Positions 48,143 to 58,055 are shown, numbered from the stretch's first letter. The stretch is 64,000 nucleotides of DNA from JAJRRH01 sp047638815 (GCA_047638815.1 JBLIMR010000001.1:310001-374000); one strand, 5' to 3'. A program made the numbers and translations. Notes: a model not told the origin generated them from the sequence alone.

Positions 48143-48613
48143 ATGAAAATCAAAATGATATATGTAGGAAAATCTAAGAAAGAATATTTGAAGGGTTCTT
48201 TGCAAGATTTCTATGTTAGAATTAGGAAATATATAAGCCTAGAAGAGATAATAATTCCTGATGTCTCTGGCAAAGGAGGGGATACTGGGAAAAGAATGAT
48301 AATAGAAGGGAATTCAATTTTAGATAAAATAAAGGATAATGAGTTGGTGGTTCTATTGGATGAAGGAGGAAAGCGAATGACCTCTAGAGCATTTGCAGAT
48401 TACATCAATGAAAAGATGGTCTACTCTAGCTCTAATATAGTTTTTGTTGTAGGTGGTGCTTTCGGATTTTCTGAGGAAGTAAAATTAAGATCAAACGATG
48501 CTATTCGACTATCGGACATGACTTTTTCACATCAGTTGATCAGGTTAATCATGGCAGAGCAATTATATAGAGCTATGAGCATAATAAATGGACATCCTTA
48601 TCATAACGATTGA
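48143..48613 (+). CDS. rlmH: 23S rRNA (pseudouridine-1915-N3)-methyltransferase
   Basis: 156 residues, a minimal SPOUT enzyme. KIKMIYVGKSKKEYL (2-16), LLDEGGKRMTSRAFADYI (about 71-88), FVVGGAFGFSEEV (about 98-110, SAM knot) and SHQLIRLIMAEQLYRAMSII (about 131-150) with the invariant C-terminal HPYH are all present. It methylates pseudouridine 1915 in helix 69 of 23S rRNA. Its 3' end overlaps galE by 13 bases, tail to tail. Confidence 0.95.
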   Translation: MKIKMIYVGKSKKEYLKGSLQDFYVRIRKYISLEEIIIPDVSGKGGDTGKRMIIEGNSILDKIKDNELVVLLDEGGKRMTSRAFADYINEKMVYSSSNIVFVVGGAFGFSEEVKLRSNDAIRLSDMTFSHQLIRLIMAEQLYRAMSIINGHPYHND

Positions 48614-49626
48614 CTTGATAAGTATTGTTGCCATTTCCAAGCGGAAGACATCATTTCATCAATGGTCTTCTCCGCCTCCCATCCCAAGATTGTTTTAGAT
48701 TTTTCTGTGTCAGCAAAAACTTCGGCAATGTCACCTTCCCTTCGAGGCCCAATTTTATAGTTTAGTTTCTGTTCAGCACATTTTTCAAAGGCCTCTATAG
48801 CCTGCATGACACTCACACCCTTTCCCGTGCCTAGATTGAATACATCAAAATTGTCATCTTGCTCCTTGGTTTTTAATAACTGCAGTGCCATAATGTGTGC
48901 TTTGGCGATATCAGAAACATGAATATAATCTCTTACACATGTCCCGTCCACTGTATCATAATCATTCCCAAAGACTGTTAATTGTTCTCGAATACCTACC
49001 GCGGTTTGGGTGATATATGGAACGAGATTATTTGGAACCCCAGTTGGTAACTCTCCTATTTTTCCGGATACATGTGCACCCACTGGGTTGAAATATCTTA
49101 GGGCAATAAATTTTTGATTCTTTTGAATCTTAGCAATATCCATTAAAATGTTTTCTCCAACAACCTTTGTATATGCATAAGGACATTCTGTTTGTCCAAT
49201 AGGCGTATTCTCTGTTACTGGCAAATCTTTGGAGGATCCATAGACACTACAGGAGGAAGAAAAAATAAAGTACGGAACATCAAAGTCTTTTTGAAGCTGG
49301 AGAACATTCACTAAAGAATTTAGATTGTTGTTGTAGTAATCCAGTGGTTTTTGAACCGATTCAGGGACCGATTTATGCGCTGCGAAATGAATTATGCCTT
49401 GTATGTTATTTTCTTTAAATACAACCTCTAGTTCTTTGAAGTTCAATAAATTAACGTTGTAATGCTTGACTGACTTCCCTGTAATCTCCTTTATTCGTTC
49501 ATAGGTTTCTGGCGTAGAGTTGGAATAATTATCGATGGAAATTGGATTCCAATCAGTGTTGTTAATCAATTCGATAATCGTGTGTGATCCGATATAACCG
49601 GCACCACCTGTTACTAATACATCCAT
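48601..49626 (-). CDS. galE: UDP-glucose 4-epimerase
   Basis: 341 residues, usual size. VTGGAGYIGSHT (5-16, NAD binding), FAAHKSVPESVQ, SSSCSVYG and YAYTK (catalytic Tyr-x3-Lys at about 150-154), then RYFNPVGAH and YDTVDGTCVRDYIHV. It interconverts UDP-glucose and UDP-galactose and so supplies the adjacent polysaccharide locus. It has its own TAACTTTG element with a leader of about 13 nt. Confidence 0.95.
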   Translation of the reverse strand: MDVLVTGGAGYIGSHTIIELINNTDWNPISIDNYSNSTPETYERIKEITGKSVKHYNVNLLNFKELEVVFKENNIQGIIHFAAHKSVPESVQKPLDYYNNNLNSLVNVLQLQKDFDVPYFIFSSSCSVYGSSKDLPVTENTPIGQTECPYAYTKVVGENILMDIAKIQKNQKFIALRYFNPVGAHVSGKIGELPTGVPNNLVPYITQTAVGIREQLTVFGNDYDTVDGTCVRDYIHVSDIAKAHIMALQLLKTKEQDDNFDVFNLGTGKGVSVMQAIEAFEKCAEQKLNYKIGPRREGDIAEVFADTEKSKTILGWEAEKTIDEMMSSAWKWQQYLSSQSL

Positions 49627-49643
49627 TCAGGAAAAATTTACTG

Positions 49644-49651
49644 CAAAGTTA
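49644..49651 (-). promoter_or_regulatory. -7 promoter element TAACTTTG of galE
   Basis: Exact TAnnTTTG match on the minus strand, 17 bases before the ATG. Confidence 0.5.
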
Positions 49652-49734
49652 ATTATCTCAAGTTAAATGTACAGCTGCGACAAAGAAATATATTACTAAA
49701 GCGTCAGTGTATGAAGTTGTTCGAAATATTAAGC

Positions 49735-49742
49735 TAATTTTG
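49735..49742 (+). promoter_or_regulatory. -7 promoter element TAATTTTG of the membrane protein gene
   Basis: Exact TAnnTTTG match, 11 bases before the ATG at 49754. Confidence 0.5.
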
Positions 49743-49753
49743 GTCCAAGCAAG

Positions 49754-51100
49754 ATGGTAATATTAGACTTTATATTAATGGCATTATACAGCTTTTTGGC
49801 TGTTTCTATTGTTTTTACCTATGTAAATATATCTAGTCTATCTTTTGAGGATAAAAAGTTTATGAGGATCGCAATTCTCATTAAGGTATTCGGTGCAATA
49901 GCCTTCCTACTAATTTATCAGTATTATTTTGGATATCTTGGAGACGCACATAGTTTTTATAGAGATGCTATTTGGCATAATAATCTATTGAGAGAATCTC
50001 CTTTGGAGTTTATAAATTATGCATTTGGGACATTTGAATTGAAAGACTTGTGGGCTACAACAGCAGTTGAGCCAGTGAACTATCATAAGGGATCACGAGA
50101 GTTCTTTGTCACAGTAATGTTTTCGTTTGTCACATTGTTTGGCGTAGGAAATTATTACGCCTCAACGATATTGTTTGCTTTGATAACATTTGGTGGATAT
50201 TGGCTTCTTTATCGAGTTTTCAGCAAACAATATCCTAAGCTAGCATTAGGTGCTTTTTTATGTGTTTTTTGTTTGCCATCAACAGTAATTTGGGGATCGG
50301 GAATGGTCAAAGAGAATTTGATTTTAGCTTTACTAGGAGTGTTTTTGTATCATACATACCAAACTATCGAAAGACGAAAAATAAGTGTTAGATCGTCAGT
50401 TCTTCTAGTATTAGCATTCTTAGTTATTGCAAAGGTGAAGATATATGTAGTCATCAGTTTGTTACCAGCGATATTCGTTTGGGTGTTACCGAAGATTCTT
50501 AATGGTAAGAGGAATATTATAGTTCGTAAAATTGTAAAACCTATTTTGGTTTCTGTGATTTTGGTTTCAACAATTTCTCTTGCTCATCAAGCGACACAAA
50601 AATTTGAAGCTTTATCTTTTGATAATTTCATTGGTAAAGCTCAATCCTTCCAAGATTGGCACTATAAGGTGGGACAAAATACTGCGGAAGAACATGGCAG
50701 AGGTTCGAGTTATACATTGGGTGACTATGAGGCCACGTTATTTGGTACTTTCAAAATGATACCGGCATCCATAAATGTCACATACTTCCGACCATATCTC
50801 TGGGAAGTCAAAAGCCCAATAGTTGTGTTAGTTGCGTTAGAAAGCTTGATTTTATTTTTATTTTTCATCTATATTCTTAGCAGGAAAAGATTATACACGA
50901 ACATTAATTTTGTATTCAGTGATTCCTTCTTGTTTATGCTGATAGTCTACGCGTTAATTCTAGGGTTTCTTGTAGGTTTTACATCCTACAATTTTGGCGC
51001 CTTGGACCGATATAAAATTCCAGCCATGCCATTTTTCATCTTTGCATTGGCAATCGTATATCATAAAATTCGTTTGGCCGAAAACAAGATTATTTATTGA
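49754..51100 (+). CDS. Polytopic membrane protein, possibly GT-C glycosyltransferase or polymerase
   Basis: 448 residues with about eleven hydrophobic segments. After the first two helices comes a periplasmic loop with GDAHSFYRDAIWHNN (about 76-90), which has the acidic-residue-plus-loop arrangement of GT-C enzymes; STVIWGSGMVKENLILALLG follows in a position typical of such proteins. I do not recognise the family. It is the only plus-strand gene of the right-hand polysaccharide locus and converges on it (7-base overlap with the next gene), so a role in assembling the same glycan is inference from context. Confidence 0.55.
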   Translation: MVILDFILMALYSFLAVSIVFTYVNISSLSFEDKKFMRIAILIKVFGAIAFLLIYQYYFGYLGDAHSFYRDAIWHNNLLRESPLEFINYAFGTFELKDLWATTAVEPVNYHKGSREFFVTVMFSFVTLFGVGNYYASTILFALITFGGYWLLYRVFSKQYPKLALGAFLCVFCLPSTVIWGSGMVKENLILALLGVFLYHTYQTIERRKISVRSSVLLVLAFLVIAKVKIYVVISLLPAIFVWVLPKILNGKRNIIVRKIVKPILVSVILVSTISLAHQATQKFEALSFDNFIGKAQSFQDWHYKVGQNTAEEHGRGSSYTLGDYEATLFGTFKMIPASINVTYFRPYLWEVKSPIVVLVALESLILFLFFIYILSRKRLYTNINFVFSDSFLFMLIVYALILGFLVGFTSYNFGALDRYKIPAMPFFIFALAIVYHKIRLAENKIIY

Positions 51101-52179
51101 AAAATACTGATAAATTTATTTTCTTGACTTTGGACAGAGTATTGTTCAATAATAATTTTCCTAGCGTCACTTATTAGAACATCTACTTTGATATTCTGCT
51201 CAATAAGATCTGATAAAATATTAAACCAATCATCATCATTGTGAGCATGGAAACCAGTTTTTTTATCTTCAACTATCAGAGCATTAACACCAATTGGAGA
51301 TATTACAGTTGGGATATTAATTGACATATATTGAATGGCTTTGAAACCACACTTTCCCTTGTAAAAATCCTTGTCAGACCGTAACGGCATCAAACCAAAA
51401 TCCATTTGCATCAATTGCGAGATTTCATTTTTTTTGTCCCATTTCTGGTAGATCATATTGGATATGTTGAGCTCGGGTTTTTTATTCGAAATGACTAGTA
51501 GATCGTAGTTATATTTGTTATTTAGTTTTATGAATACCTGCTCCAAAGATTCGATGTGAATATTGGTTGTCAATGTTCCTGTCCATCCGATGGTTAGTTT
51601 CTCAGATGATTTCTGCTCATATTTCTTAGGGTCGTGTACATTATTTGTATTTACTACTGTGGGAATAACGGTGGTGTTGTTGTTAAATGCTAGGGCGTAA
51701 GTTTTTAAAAAATCGTTGCCTGCGATAACACTATGACTCCACTTAATTATGTGTTTGACTTTACTGTAATTTTTTAATTTATGGAAAGCTTCATTTTCTT
51801 TAGAATAATTGGGTAACCATATGGCATCATCAAAATCGTAGATTATTTTCTTTCGAATAACTTTCGCAATAATCCACTCAAAGATAGGTGGTCCTATTGG
51901 TGTGATTTCTCTTTGGACAAATACAAAGTCATATTTGAAAACTGAGAAAAGGAGCATGAATCTTTTAAGAAACCCACCTAAAACGATAATCCCTTTACTA
52001 ATAAAATCACCCTTTCTGTATAATTTGTCATATGAACTTTTGGAATAAAAAGTTCGATAATCATAATCAATATTTCTTTCTTTCAGCGAATTGAAATATA
52101 CTTCTAACCTAAACCGTTGGGACGGACCATAACCTTCGGGGTATGGTGCCAGGAATAAAATATTATTAGCATTTTTCAT
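51094..52179 (-). CDS. Glycosyltransferase family 4
   Basis: 361 residues from the ATG at 52179, which overlaps the upstream stop as ATGA; the frame stays open to 52236, but that would overlap the neighbour by 61 bases. LFLAPYPEGYGPSQRFR (about 8-24), VFVQREITPIGPPIFE and YDFDDAIW in the N-terminal domain, IGWTGTL and the C-terminal GKCGFKAIQYMSINIPTVISP (in part) with the conserved glycine-lysine and proline turn show a GT-B fold of family 4. It adds one sugar to the glycan of this locus. Confidence 0.82.
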   Translation of the reverse strand: MKNANNILFLAPYPEGYGPSQRFRLEVYFNSLKERNIDYDYRTFYSKSSYDKLYRKGDFISKGIIVLGGFLKRFMLLFSVFKYDFVFVQREITPIGPPIFEWIIAKVIRKKIIYDFDDAIWLPNYSKENEAFHKLKNYSKVKHIIKWSHSVIAGNDFLKTYALAFNNNTTVIPTVVNTNNVHDPKKYEQKSSEKLTIGWTGTLTTNIHIESLEQVFIKLNNKYNYDLLVISNKKPELNISNMIYQKWDKKNEISQLMQMDFGLMPLRSDKDFYKGKCGFKAIQYMSINIPTVISPIGVNALIVEDKKTGFHAHNDDDWFNILSDLIEQNIKVDVLISDARKIIIEQYSVQSQENKFISIFQ

Positions 52180-52940
52180 TTTACACCATTGAATAGTTTG
52201 TTGAATAAATATCCCCATGCCGTTGGATGATACCATAAAGAACTCTTTTTGTTTTCTGTATCTAAATTTACTTTAGAGTTATTTTCAATGAAATCTTTGA
52301 GTAATATCAAACCTTCTGCAATTTGCAGAATAGGGTAGGTGGTAAAATTGTCTTTGGGATCAAACTTAATTTGTTTTTGGGCAATAACATTACCAGTATC
52401 GATTCCTGCATCCACATAGTGCAGTGTAACACCAAAGTTTTGTTGATCTTTTGACCTTATTGCCCAATATCCACCATGTACACCACGGTATTGTGGCGTA
52501 ATGCCAACATGAATGTTTACAATGGGAATGTCAATTTTTCCAAGCGTTTTATTTGAAACTATTCTGCAACCAGATAAAAGAATCAGCTCAGGTGCTACCC
52601 TAAGAATAATATCGATCATTTCTTGACTATTTACAGTTTTGACGTATTGGATTTTATTACTTGCAATTCCAACTTTATCAAGATTGTAATTTCCCATTAT
52701 TTCATTTGCTCGACCTTGGGAAAAAACTTTAAGAACTGGTGCAATCCCTACTTGAAACATCAACTGTCCGATCACTTTGATCAAGCCAAGTTTCTTTATC
52801 CGATTTTTCACCAATGTTACTGAGGAGATGGATTCTTCAATAACTATAGAGGAATCATATTGTTTATTTTCAAGAAAATTGAACATGATATTGCTTGAAA
52901 TACCTTTGGTGCCGATAATCAATATTTTTCTATACACCAT
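52176..52940 (-). CDS. Formyltransferase-family protein (putative sugar N-formyltransferase)
   Basis: 254 residues. The catalytic triad of the formyltransferase fold is present: N142 and H144 in VNIHVG, and D181 in DAGIDTG; TPQYRGVHGGYWAI (148-161) is the loop after it. An N-terminal Rossmann-like start (KILIIGTKGISSNIMF) fits this family. Known relatives in polysaccharide loci transfer a formyl group from N10-formyl-THF to an amino group of a nucleotide sugar. It overlaps the next upstream gene, a deacetylase, by 11 bases. Confidence 0.78.
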   Translation of the reverse strand: MVYRKILIIGTKGISSNIMFNFLENKQYDSSIVIEESISSVTLVKNRIKKLGLIKVIGQLMFQVGIAPVLKVFSQGRANEIMGNYNLDKVGIASNKIQYVKTVNSQEMIDIILRVAPELILLSGCRIVSNKTLGKIDIPIVNIHVGITPQYRGVHGGYWAIRSKDQQNFGVTLHYVDAGIDTGNVIAQKQIKFDPKDNFTTYPILQIAEGLILLKDFIENNSKVNLDTENKKSSLWYHPTAWGYLFNKLFNGVK

Positions 52941-53925
52941 TCTTTATATGATTGGCTAGTTGATTCATGGTAACACTGTACATTCCATATTTTGAATTTA
53001 GAAACTTATAGTGTTCAATAATTTGTTGAAGTTCACCGAGCATTATTTTTTCATTGGCACCAAAGTTATGAGGATGCCACCAAAGGTGAAAGATCTCATT
53101 TTTTTCTGCAGCGTATGACATTGCATTTTTAATTCTTCGCACCTTAAATTTAGAAGCAATTCTTTGCTTCACCCTTACTGGTCGAAAGAATCTGCTAGAT
53201 GGTAAATTTATCATTTCTCCTTCCAAATATTTCGGCAGAGAATAAGTGTGATGACCTGATAAATTGAGGTATGCATCAATTATCCTCAAGCTACGCACGA
53301 AGACATTAGTTTTTCTTTTCAAACCGCCAGAATACATCCAACTTTTTTCGTTGCCTCTGTATGTTATGACACCTTTATCAAATGTAGTTTTTAGGTAATC
53401 TTGGTTAATCTGATTTCTGGGATAGACTATACTTTTTATTTCAATATCGTTCTCTTTCCCTTTGCTTATTGCAAGGTCCAAGTCAGCCTGAAAAGAATCT
53501 TTGTCGTGTCCTTCATCCATACAGTAATAATGACCATAGGTATGAGTGCCGATTTCAATATTCTTATATTTTTTTAATTCATCTATAATTTTCTTGCCAT
53601 AGTGAATTTCATCATCGTCTTCATTTAATCCAATCTTCTCTAGGTGGCCTTTAAATGGAGTAGCGTCTTCAACATTATAGCTGGGAAGTGACTTGGGTAT
53701 GTCACGTAAAATGTCTTCTTTACTTTCATTAAAAAGGAGTCCAACCGTAGCAACCGTTGCAGATATTTTGTTTTCTTCAAAAGTTCTTAAGACATCCATA
53801 AAAACATTACGACCGTTTACAATTTGTTTTTTGTAAGACGCATTATCCCTTCTGTCTAGAACACCCCAATTTAATTCAAGATCTATCGAAATAATTAAAT
53901 GTCCTCCTGTTTGATTTAGCCCCAT
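52930..53925 (-). CDS. Polysaccharide deacetylase (NodB homology) family protein
   Basis: 331 residues. LIISIDLELNWG (10-21) is motif 1 with D15; GTHTYGHYYC (126-135) is motif 2 with the metal ligands H128 and H132; SIVYPRNQ (about 165-172) is motif 3. H-W-W-H-P-H-N-F-G near the C-terminus is motif 5-like. These enzymes remove acetyl (or formyl, as ArnD) groups from amino sugars on a lipid carrier or polymer. No signal peptide, so it probably acts in the cytoplasm on a lipid-linked or free sugar. Overlaps the formyltransferase gene. Confidence 0.83.
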   Translation of the reverse strand: MGLNQTGGHLIISIDLELNWGVLDRRDNASYKKQIVNGRNVFMDVLRTFEENKISATVATVGLLFNESKEDILRDIPKSLPSYNVEDATPFKGHLEKIGLNEDDDEIHYGKKIIDELKKYKNIEIGTHTYGHYYCMDEGHDKDSFQADLDLAISKGKENDIEIKSIVYPRNQINQDYLKTTFDKGVITYRGNEKSWMYSGGLKRKTNVFVRSLRIIDAYLNLSGHHTYSLPKYLEGEMINLPSSRFFRPVRVKQRIASKFKVRRIKNAMSYAAEKNEIFHLWWHPHNFGANEKIMLGELQQIIEHYKFLNSKYGMYSVTMNQLANHIKNGV

Positions 53926-53943
53926 ATTTTTAACGTGAATGAA

Positions 53944-55152
53944 TCAGTTTAAATTAGAAATATTCTTGACGAAGTGACTGTAGATTTGATTATATCTTTC
54001 AATACCTTCATAAAGTGAAAAATATCTTAAACCCACCTCTCGTATTTTAGTTTGTTCGTTTTGTCTTTTGTAAATTAAATCTGGAATTTCATTTAGAATT
54101 TGATCGTAGTTATTTTCTTCCAGGTTAACATTGATAATGTAGTTTGGATTTTCGTTGGCTTGCTCCTCAAGATCTCCGATATTGGTGTTGCAAATAACAG
54201 GTATTCCCATGCCCAGTAATTCCCCCAACTTAGTTGGGCTTGAGGCCTTTTTAGAGTAACAGGGTTTGATAAAGAAAATTGAGATATCCATTTTGCTTAA
54301 AAAAGAGGGCAATTCAGCTCTACTCGAAGGATATATTAGTATTCTCTTGAGATCGATATCAAGAGACTTGGCCACTGCATTAATTTTATCCGAAGAATCT
54401 CTAGTGATAAAATGAAAATTACTCTCTGGATACTTAATATTTAGAGCCTTGAAAAAACATAACATTTCTTCCAGTAGGTACCATGTCCCTATCGAGCCTA
54501 AATAGACTAGATTAATTTCTGATGTGTCCTTTTGATAGGCTGTTTTGAAATGGTTGAAATTTGCGGCACAAGGAATGATCGAGAAATTTTCTTGAGTCAT
54601 GTCCCTCCAGCTTTTCATTTCCTCAACTGCATTTCTAGTAAGAGAAACAACATGGTCTGCGTGGTTAATAAGGTTCAATTCAAGTTTCTTTAATCTAGGG
54701 TAAATGTTTTTCCAGATTAGATTATTTTTATTCCAAATATTTCCATCAAATCGTTCGTCAATATAAAAGCCTCTCATGTCAAAAATGAATTTAACACCAA
54801 GCTTTCTTTTGAGTCCTAATCCAATCATTGAAGTAGGGTAGCTCCTACAATGCACTATTTTAACATCGTGCTTTTTTATAATTTCTGTAGATTTTCTTTT
54901 AAGACAATATAAGTCATAGATCGTGGAGAAAATCTTTGGCTTAAGATGATAGAATAACGGATTCCAAGTCAGATTTTCGAATTTGTTAATACGATTTTCG
55001 ATTGTGAGTTTACCACTCTCAAATCTATCTTTTTTTTCAAAGCTAATTATTTGCACTTTGTAACCCTTAATTGCAAGACCTTCGAGATATGGCAAGATCT
55101 GCGACTGGCCCAGCGGGTCAGTAAGACCATCGTATGTGAGGTATAGGATCAC
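53944..55152 (-). CDS. Glycosyltransferase family 4
   Basis: 402 residues. LTYDGLTDPLGQSQILPYLEG (5-25, in part) is the N-terminal acceptor-side loop of the GT4 group; HCRSYPTSMIG, FDMRGFYIDERFDG and VSLTRNAVEEM follow; VYLGSIGTWYLLEEM (about 203) and SPTKLGELLGMGIPVI (about 317-332) make the donor half with the E-x7-E type motif. It overlaps the gene upstream by ATGA (55149-55152). The sugar is unknown. Confidence 0.85.
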   Translation of the reverse strand: MILYLTYDGLTDPLGQSQILPYLEGLAIKGYKVQIISFEKKDRFESGKLTIENRINKFENLTWNPLFYHLKPKIFSTIYDLYCLKRKSTEIIKKHDVKIVHCRSYPTSMIGLGLKRKLGVKFIFDMRGFYIDERFDGNIWNKNNLIWKNIYPRLKKLELNLINHADHVVSLTRNAVEEMKSWRDMTQENFSIIPCAANFNHFKTAYQKDTSEINLVYLGSIGTWYLLEEMLCFFKALNIKYPESNFHFITRDSSDKINAVAKSLDIDLKRILIYPSSRAELPSFLSKMDISIFFIKPCYSKKASSPTKLGELLGMGIPVICNTNIGDLEEQANENPNYIINVNLEENNYDQILNEIPDLIYKRQNEQTKIREVGLRYFSLYEGIERYNQIYSHFVKNISNLN

Positions 55153-56060
55153 TTATTATTGAATAGTATATTTTTAATTGTGGCCAAGGTTCTTTTCATA
55201 AATATACTGCTCGGTAATATTAGTATGGAACGCCAAAGATAAGATATGGGAACACTTTTCTTTATACTTGAATCCAAAGCGGAATGAAGCCCTATGTATG
55301 ACCAAGCACCGGAAGTTAACCTAGCCTTGTAGGGTGCATAGAATACCTTGGTTTCTGGGTCATCAAACAAATACTTTAACATCAATTCTTTTCTATTTAC
55401 CAAATCTGTTAAATTAATGTTGAATACACTTCGTGCCTCATGGTCAACAATTGAAGATGTAACATTGTTGTCGCTATGAATTTTGTACTTAGAAGCCAAT
55501 GTTAACCAAAGCAAATAATCTTCTGAAGCAGAAAGATCACGATCTTGATTGAAGGGATTCTTTTCAGCAATATCTTTCCTTATAAATACACCATTGCAAC
55601 TCAATAGATTTCCGCGGACGAGTTGTTTGTTAATGTCTTCAATCTTGGTTAATTTTTTGTGTATGGGCTCATGATCAGAATCTCTAAAATCATAATTTAG
55701 ATGAAAGGATTCAGGGTTGTTGTGCCTTTTGATCATTTCAAGTGCTGAATGAAGATGATTGGGGTAGGCTAAATCATCGGAATCGAAAAAATTGATGTAA
55801 TCCCCGATGCTTTTTTCTCGTCCATAATTCCTTGCAGCAGCACGTTCTTCATTTTTCTTCTTAAAGTATTGTAATCGGCTATCATTGATCTCTCTTACTA
55901 CTTCCTCTGTGTTGTCAGTGCTTCCATCATCGATCACAAGAATTTCGAATTCGGAATATGTCTGATTCAACAAACTATTGATAGTTTTTTCAATCAAATG
56001 CCCACGATTGTAGGTCGGTATTACTATAGTGAATACTGGATTATTCATAGAGAGATTCAA
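55149..56060 (-). CDS. Glycosyltransferase family 2
   Basis: 303 residues. FTIVIPTYNRGHLIEKTI (10-27), VIDDGSTDNTEEV (about 41-53), NFFDSDDLAYPNH (about 90-102) and SASEDYLLWL (about 183-192) are the GT2 donor, metal and base motifs. The start overlaps the previous gene's end by 20 bases. Confidence 0.88.
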   Translation of the reverse strand: MNLSMNNPVFTIVIPTYNRGHLIEKTINSLLNQTYSEFEILVIDDGSTDNTEEVVREINDSRLQYFKKKNEERAAARNYGREKSIGDYINFFDSDDLAYPNHLHSALEMIKRHNNPESFHLNYDFRDSDHEPIHKKLTKIEDINKQLVRGNLLSCNGVFIRKDIAEKNPFNQDRDLSASEDYLLWLTLASKYKIHSDNNVTSSIVDHEARSVFNINLTDLVNRKELMLKYLFDDPETKVFYAPYKARLTSGAWSYIGLHSALDSSIKKSVPISYLWRSILILPSSIFMKRTLATIKNILFNNK

Positions 56061-57147
56061 GTTTATTAATGAACGGTTCTAAACCGAATCTTTGAACTGA
56101 TTTTTGACCTTCAAGGATGATCCGGTCACGATCTTTCTCATTATTAAGAAAGTAGAGTATCGCGGATATAATTTCCTCAGAGTTTTTATGCTTTACGACT
56201 ATAGCATTTTTATTATTTTCAATGAATTCACCAGCAATTCCTGAGATGCTGAAAACTGACGGAATACCCGCTGCAAGTGCCTCCACATAGGTCTGGCCGA
56301 AAGCTTCAATATCAGGATTTATGGGTGTATGAACATATATGTCCAATAAATGATACAGGCTGAATAGGTCTTGTTCGAAGTCTATTTCGATGGAATTTTT
56401 AGGGATATGCTTCTTTATCAATTCACTAATTTCCACTTTCTCAGGACCTCTACAATTGGCGAAAATGAATAGCGCATCAGGATATTTTTCCAATAGCTTT
56501 TGGAATGCATTAATGATGTATTTATGTCCTTTCCAATCGATGTATCGCGCAATAACGCCAACTACTGGTTGTCTATTATCTGGATTGTATTCCTCCTTTA
56601 ATCTTTGAATGTCAGGGATGTTTTTATTGGCAAATTTGTCCAAGTCGAAACCATGATTGATAAGGCTTATCTTTGACTCTTGGACACCCTCTTTCATAGT
56701 AAGAGTGTCTTTAACCACCTGTGAAATTGCCACAATGTCCGTTGACCATCGATTGATTAATTTGTCAACTTTGACCGCTTTAGGAAAATAAATATGGTTG
56801 TATGTTGAGAAATGACGAGTGTATATTCTCTTCTTTATTCTGGAGAATTTTGCAGCCAAGAGTCCGATAATATTAGCGTCCCTCATATGACAATGAACAA
56901 TATCAGGATTGATAAGTTTGATTGTTTTTCTTGTACTTAAAAATGCAGATGGATAGTCTTTCTTGGAAGAGAATGGGATCCGATATACAGCAATGTTTTT
57001 AGATCGAATATAATCCTCAATTGCAGATCCATTCTCATTGAGTAATATAAATGATAATTGAAATTTACTCGAATCGATATTGTCAATGATCCATTCGAAT
57101 GCGATTGCTTTGTCAATATGACTGAGGATGTAGGTTACCTTCTTCAA
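56041..57147 (-). CDS. Glycosyltransferase family 4
   Basis: 368 residues. The N-terminal half has HCHMRDANIIGLLAAKF and RHFSTYNHIYFPKA; the donor half has VGVIARYIDWKGHKYIINAF (about 194-213) and PDIEAFGQTYVEALAAGIPSV (in part), a clear GT4 E-x7-E motif. It overlaps its upstream neighbour by ATGA. Confidence 0.87.
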   Translation of the reverse strand: MKKVTYILSHIDKAIAFEWIIDNIDSSKFQLSFILLNENGSAIEDYIRSKNIAVYRIPFSSKKDYPSAFLSTRKTIKLINPDIVHCHMRDANIIGLLAAKFSRIKKRIYTRHFSTYNHIYFPKAVKVDKLINRWSTDIVAISQVVKDTLTMKEGVQESKISLINHGFDLDKFANKNIPDIQRLKEEYNPDNRQPVVGVIARYIDWKGHKYIINAFQKLLEKYPDALFIFANCRGPEKVEISELIKKHIPKNSIEIDFEQDLFSLYHLLDIYVHTPINPDIEAFGQTYVEALAAGIPSVFSISGIAGEFIENNKNAIVVKHKNSEEIISAILYFLNNEKDRDRIILEGQKSVQRFGLEPFINKLESLYE

Positions 57148-58055
57148 TTGATGATTTTATTAGGAAAGTACTGGGATAGACTCTGAATCGTCAATTCATA
57201 TAACTTGAACCTCAGTTTTTTTGGTAGTGCCATGATTAAAAAATGCTCACGGTCTATAATTTCAACAAGTTTTTTGGAAGACAGGCATTTATAGATAATC
57301 TTTTTCAGTCCTTTTCTGGGTACAAAATTACGCTGATTGTATTTTTCAAATTTAACCGGATCATTTTTGATTAGATCTTTTTGAGCCAGGGCGTAATCTC
57401 TCTTGCGATTTATATATTTCACAAGAGTTATTGGATCATCATGAAAAACGAAATTGGCGGAGTCATAAAAAACTGGAAAGCTAGATTCTTGTAACCTAGT
57501 TGACAATTCGAAATCTTCACAATCAGAGAGACTGTCATCGAACCCGCCCAAGTGATTAAACAATTCTTTAGTAATCGAAAAATTTGCAGCGGACAAATAT
57601 GCGCCATCAATAACTCCAGAATCTGAAATTAGTGATAGTTCCCATTTCTTTTCCAGTTGCGCTTTGTAAAGCTGAATGTCCGTATCAATTTTTGTGTGGT
57701 CTGTTATAATTGAACCTTGAAAAACAGCGCCCTTTTGCTCATCATGAAATTTAGTGTGAGAATAGACAGAGTCGACTGAGGCTCTGGTGTCATCATCGTA
57801 AAAAACAAGGACGTTACCGGTTGCTGATTGAGCACCAAAATTTCTAATGGCTGCTCTTCCTTTGTTTTCTTGACTTATGATTTTATAGTTCGGATAATCT
57901 TTTAATTTCTGGCGAGCAATATCTTCGGTTTTGTCCGTGGAACCGTCTATTGCAATGATGATTTCAAAACCTGTGCTAGATTGATTCAAAAGTGATTCAA
58001 TACATTTTGAGATTTTATCTTCTCCTTGGTATGTGGGGATTATAACAGAAGTCAT
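57144..58055 (-). CDS. Glycosyltransferase family 2
   Basis: 303 residues. TSVIIPTYQGEDKI (2-15), IAIDGSTDKTED (about 35-46), LVFYDDDTRAS (about 86-96, DDD metal site) and LSDCEDFELSTRL (about 173-185) mark the GT2 fold. The donor loop has I-D-G instead of D-D-G. Coupled by ATGA to both neighbours. Confidence 0.87.
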   Translation of the reverse strand: MTSVIIPTYQGEDKISKCIESLLNQSSTGFEIIIAIDGSTDKTEDIARQKLKDYPNYKIISQENKGRAAIRNFGAQSATGNVLVFYDDDTRASVDSVYSHTKFHDEQKGAVFQGSIITDHTKIDTDIQLYKAQLEKKWELSLISDSGVIDGAYLSAANFSITKELFNHLGGFDDSLSDCEDFELSTRLQESSFPVFYDSANFVFHDDPITLVKYINRKRDYALAQKDLIKNDPVKFEKYNQRNFVPRKGLKKIIYKCLSSKKLVEIIDREHFLIMALPKKLRFKLYELTIQSLSQYFPNKIIN

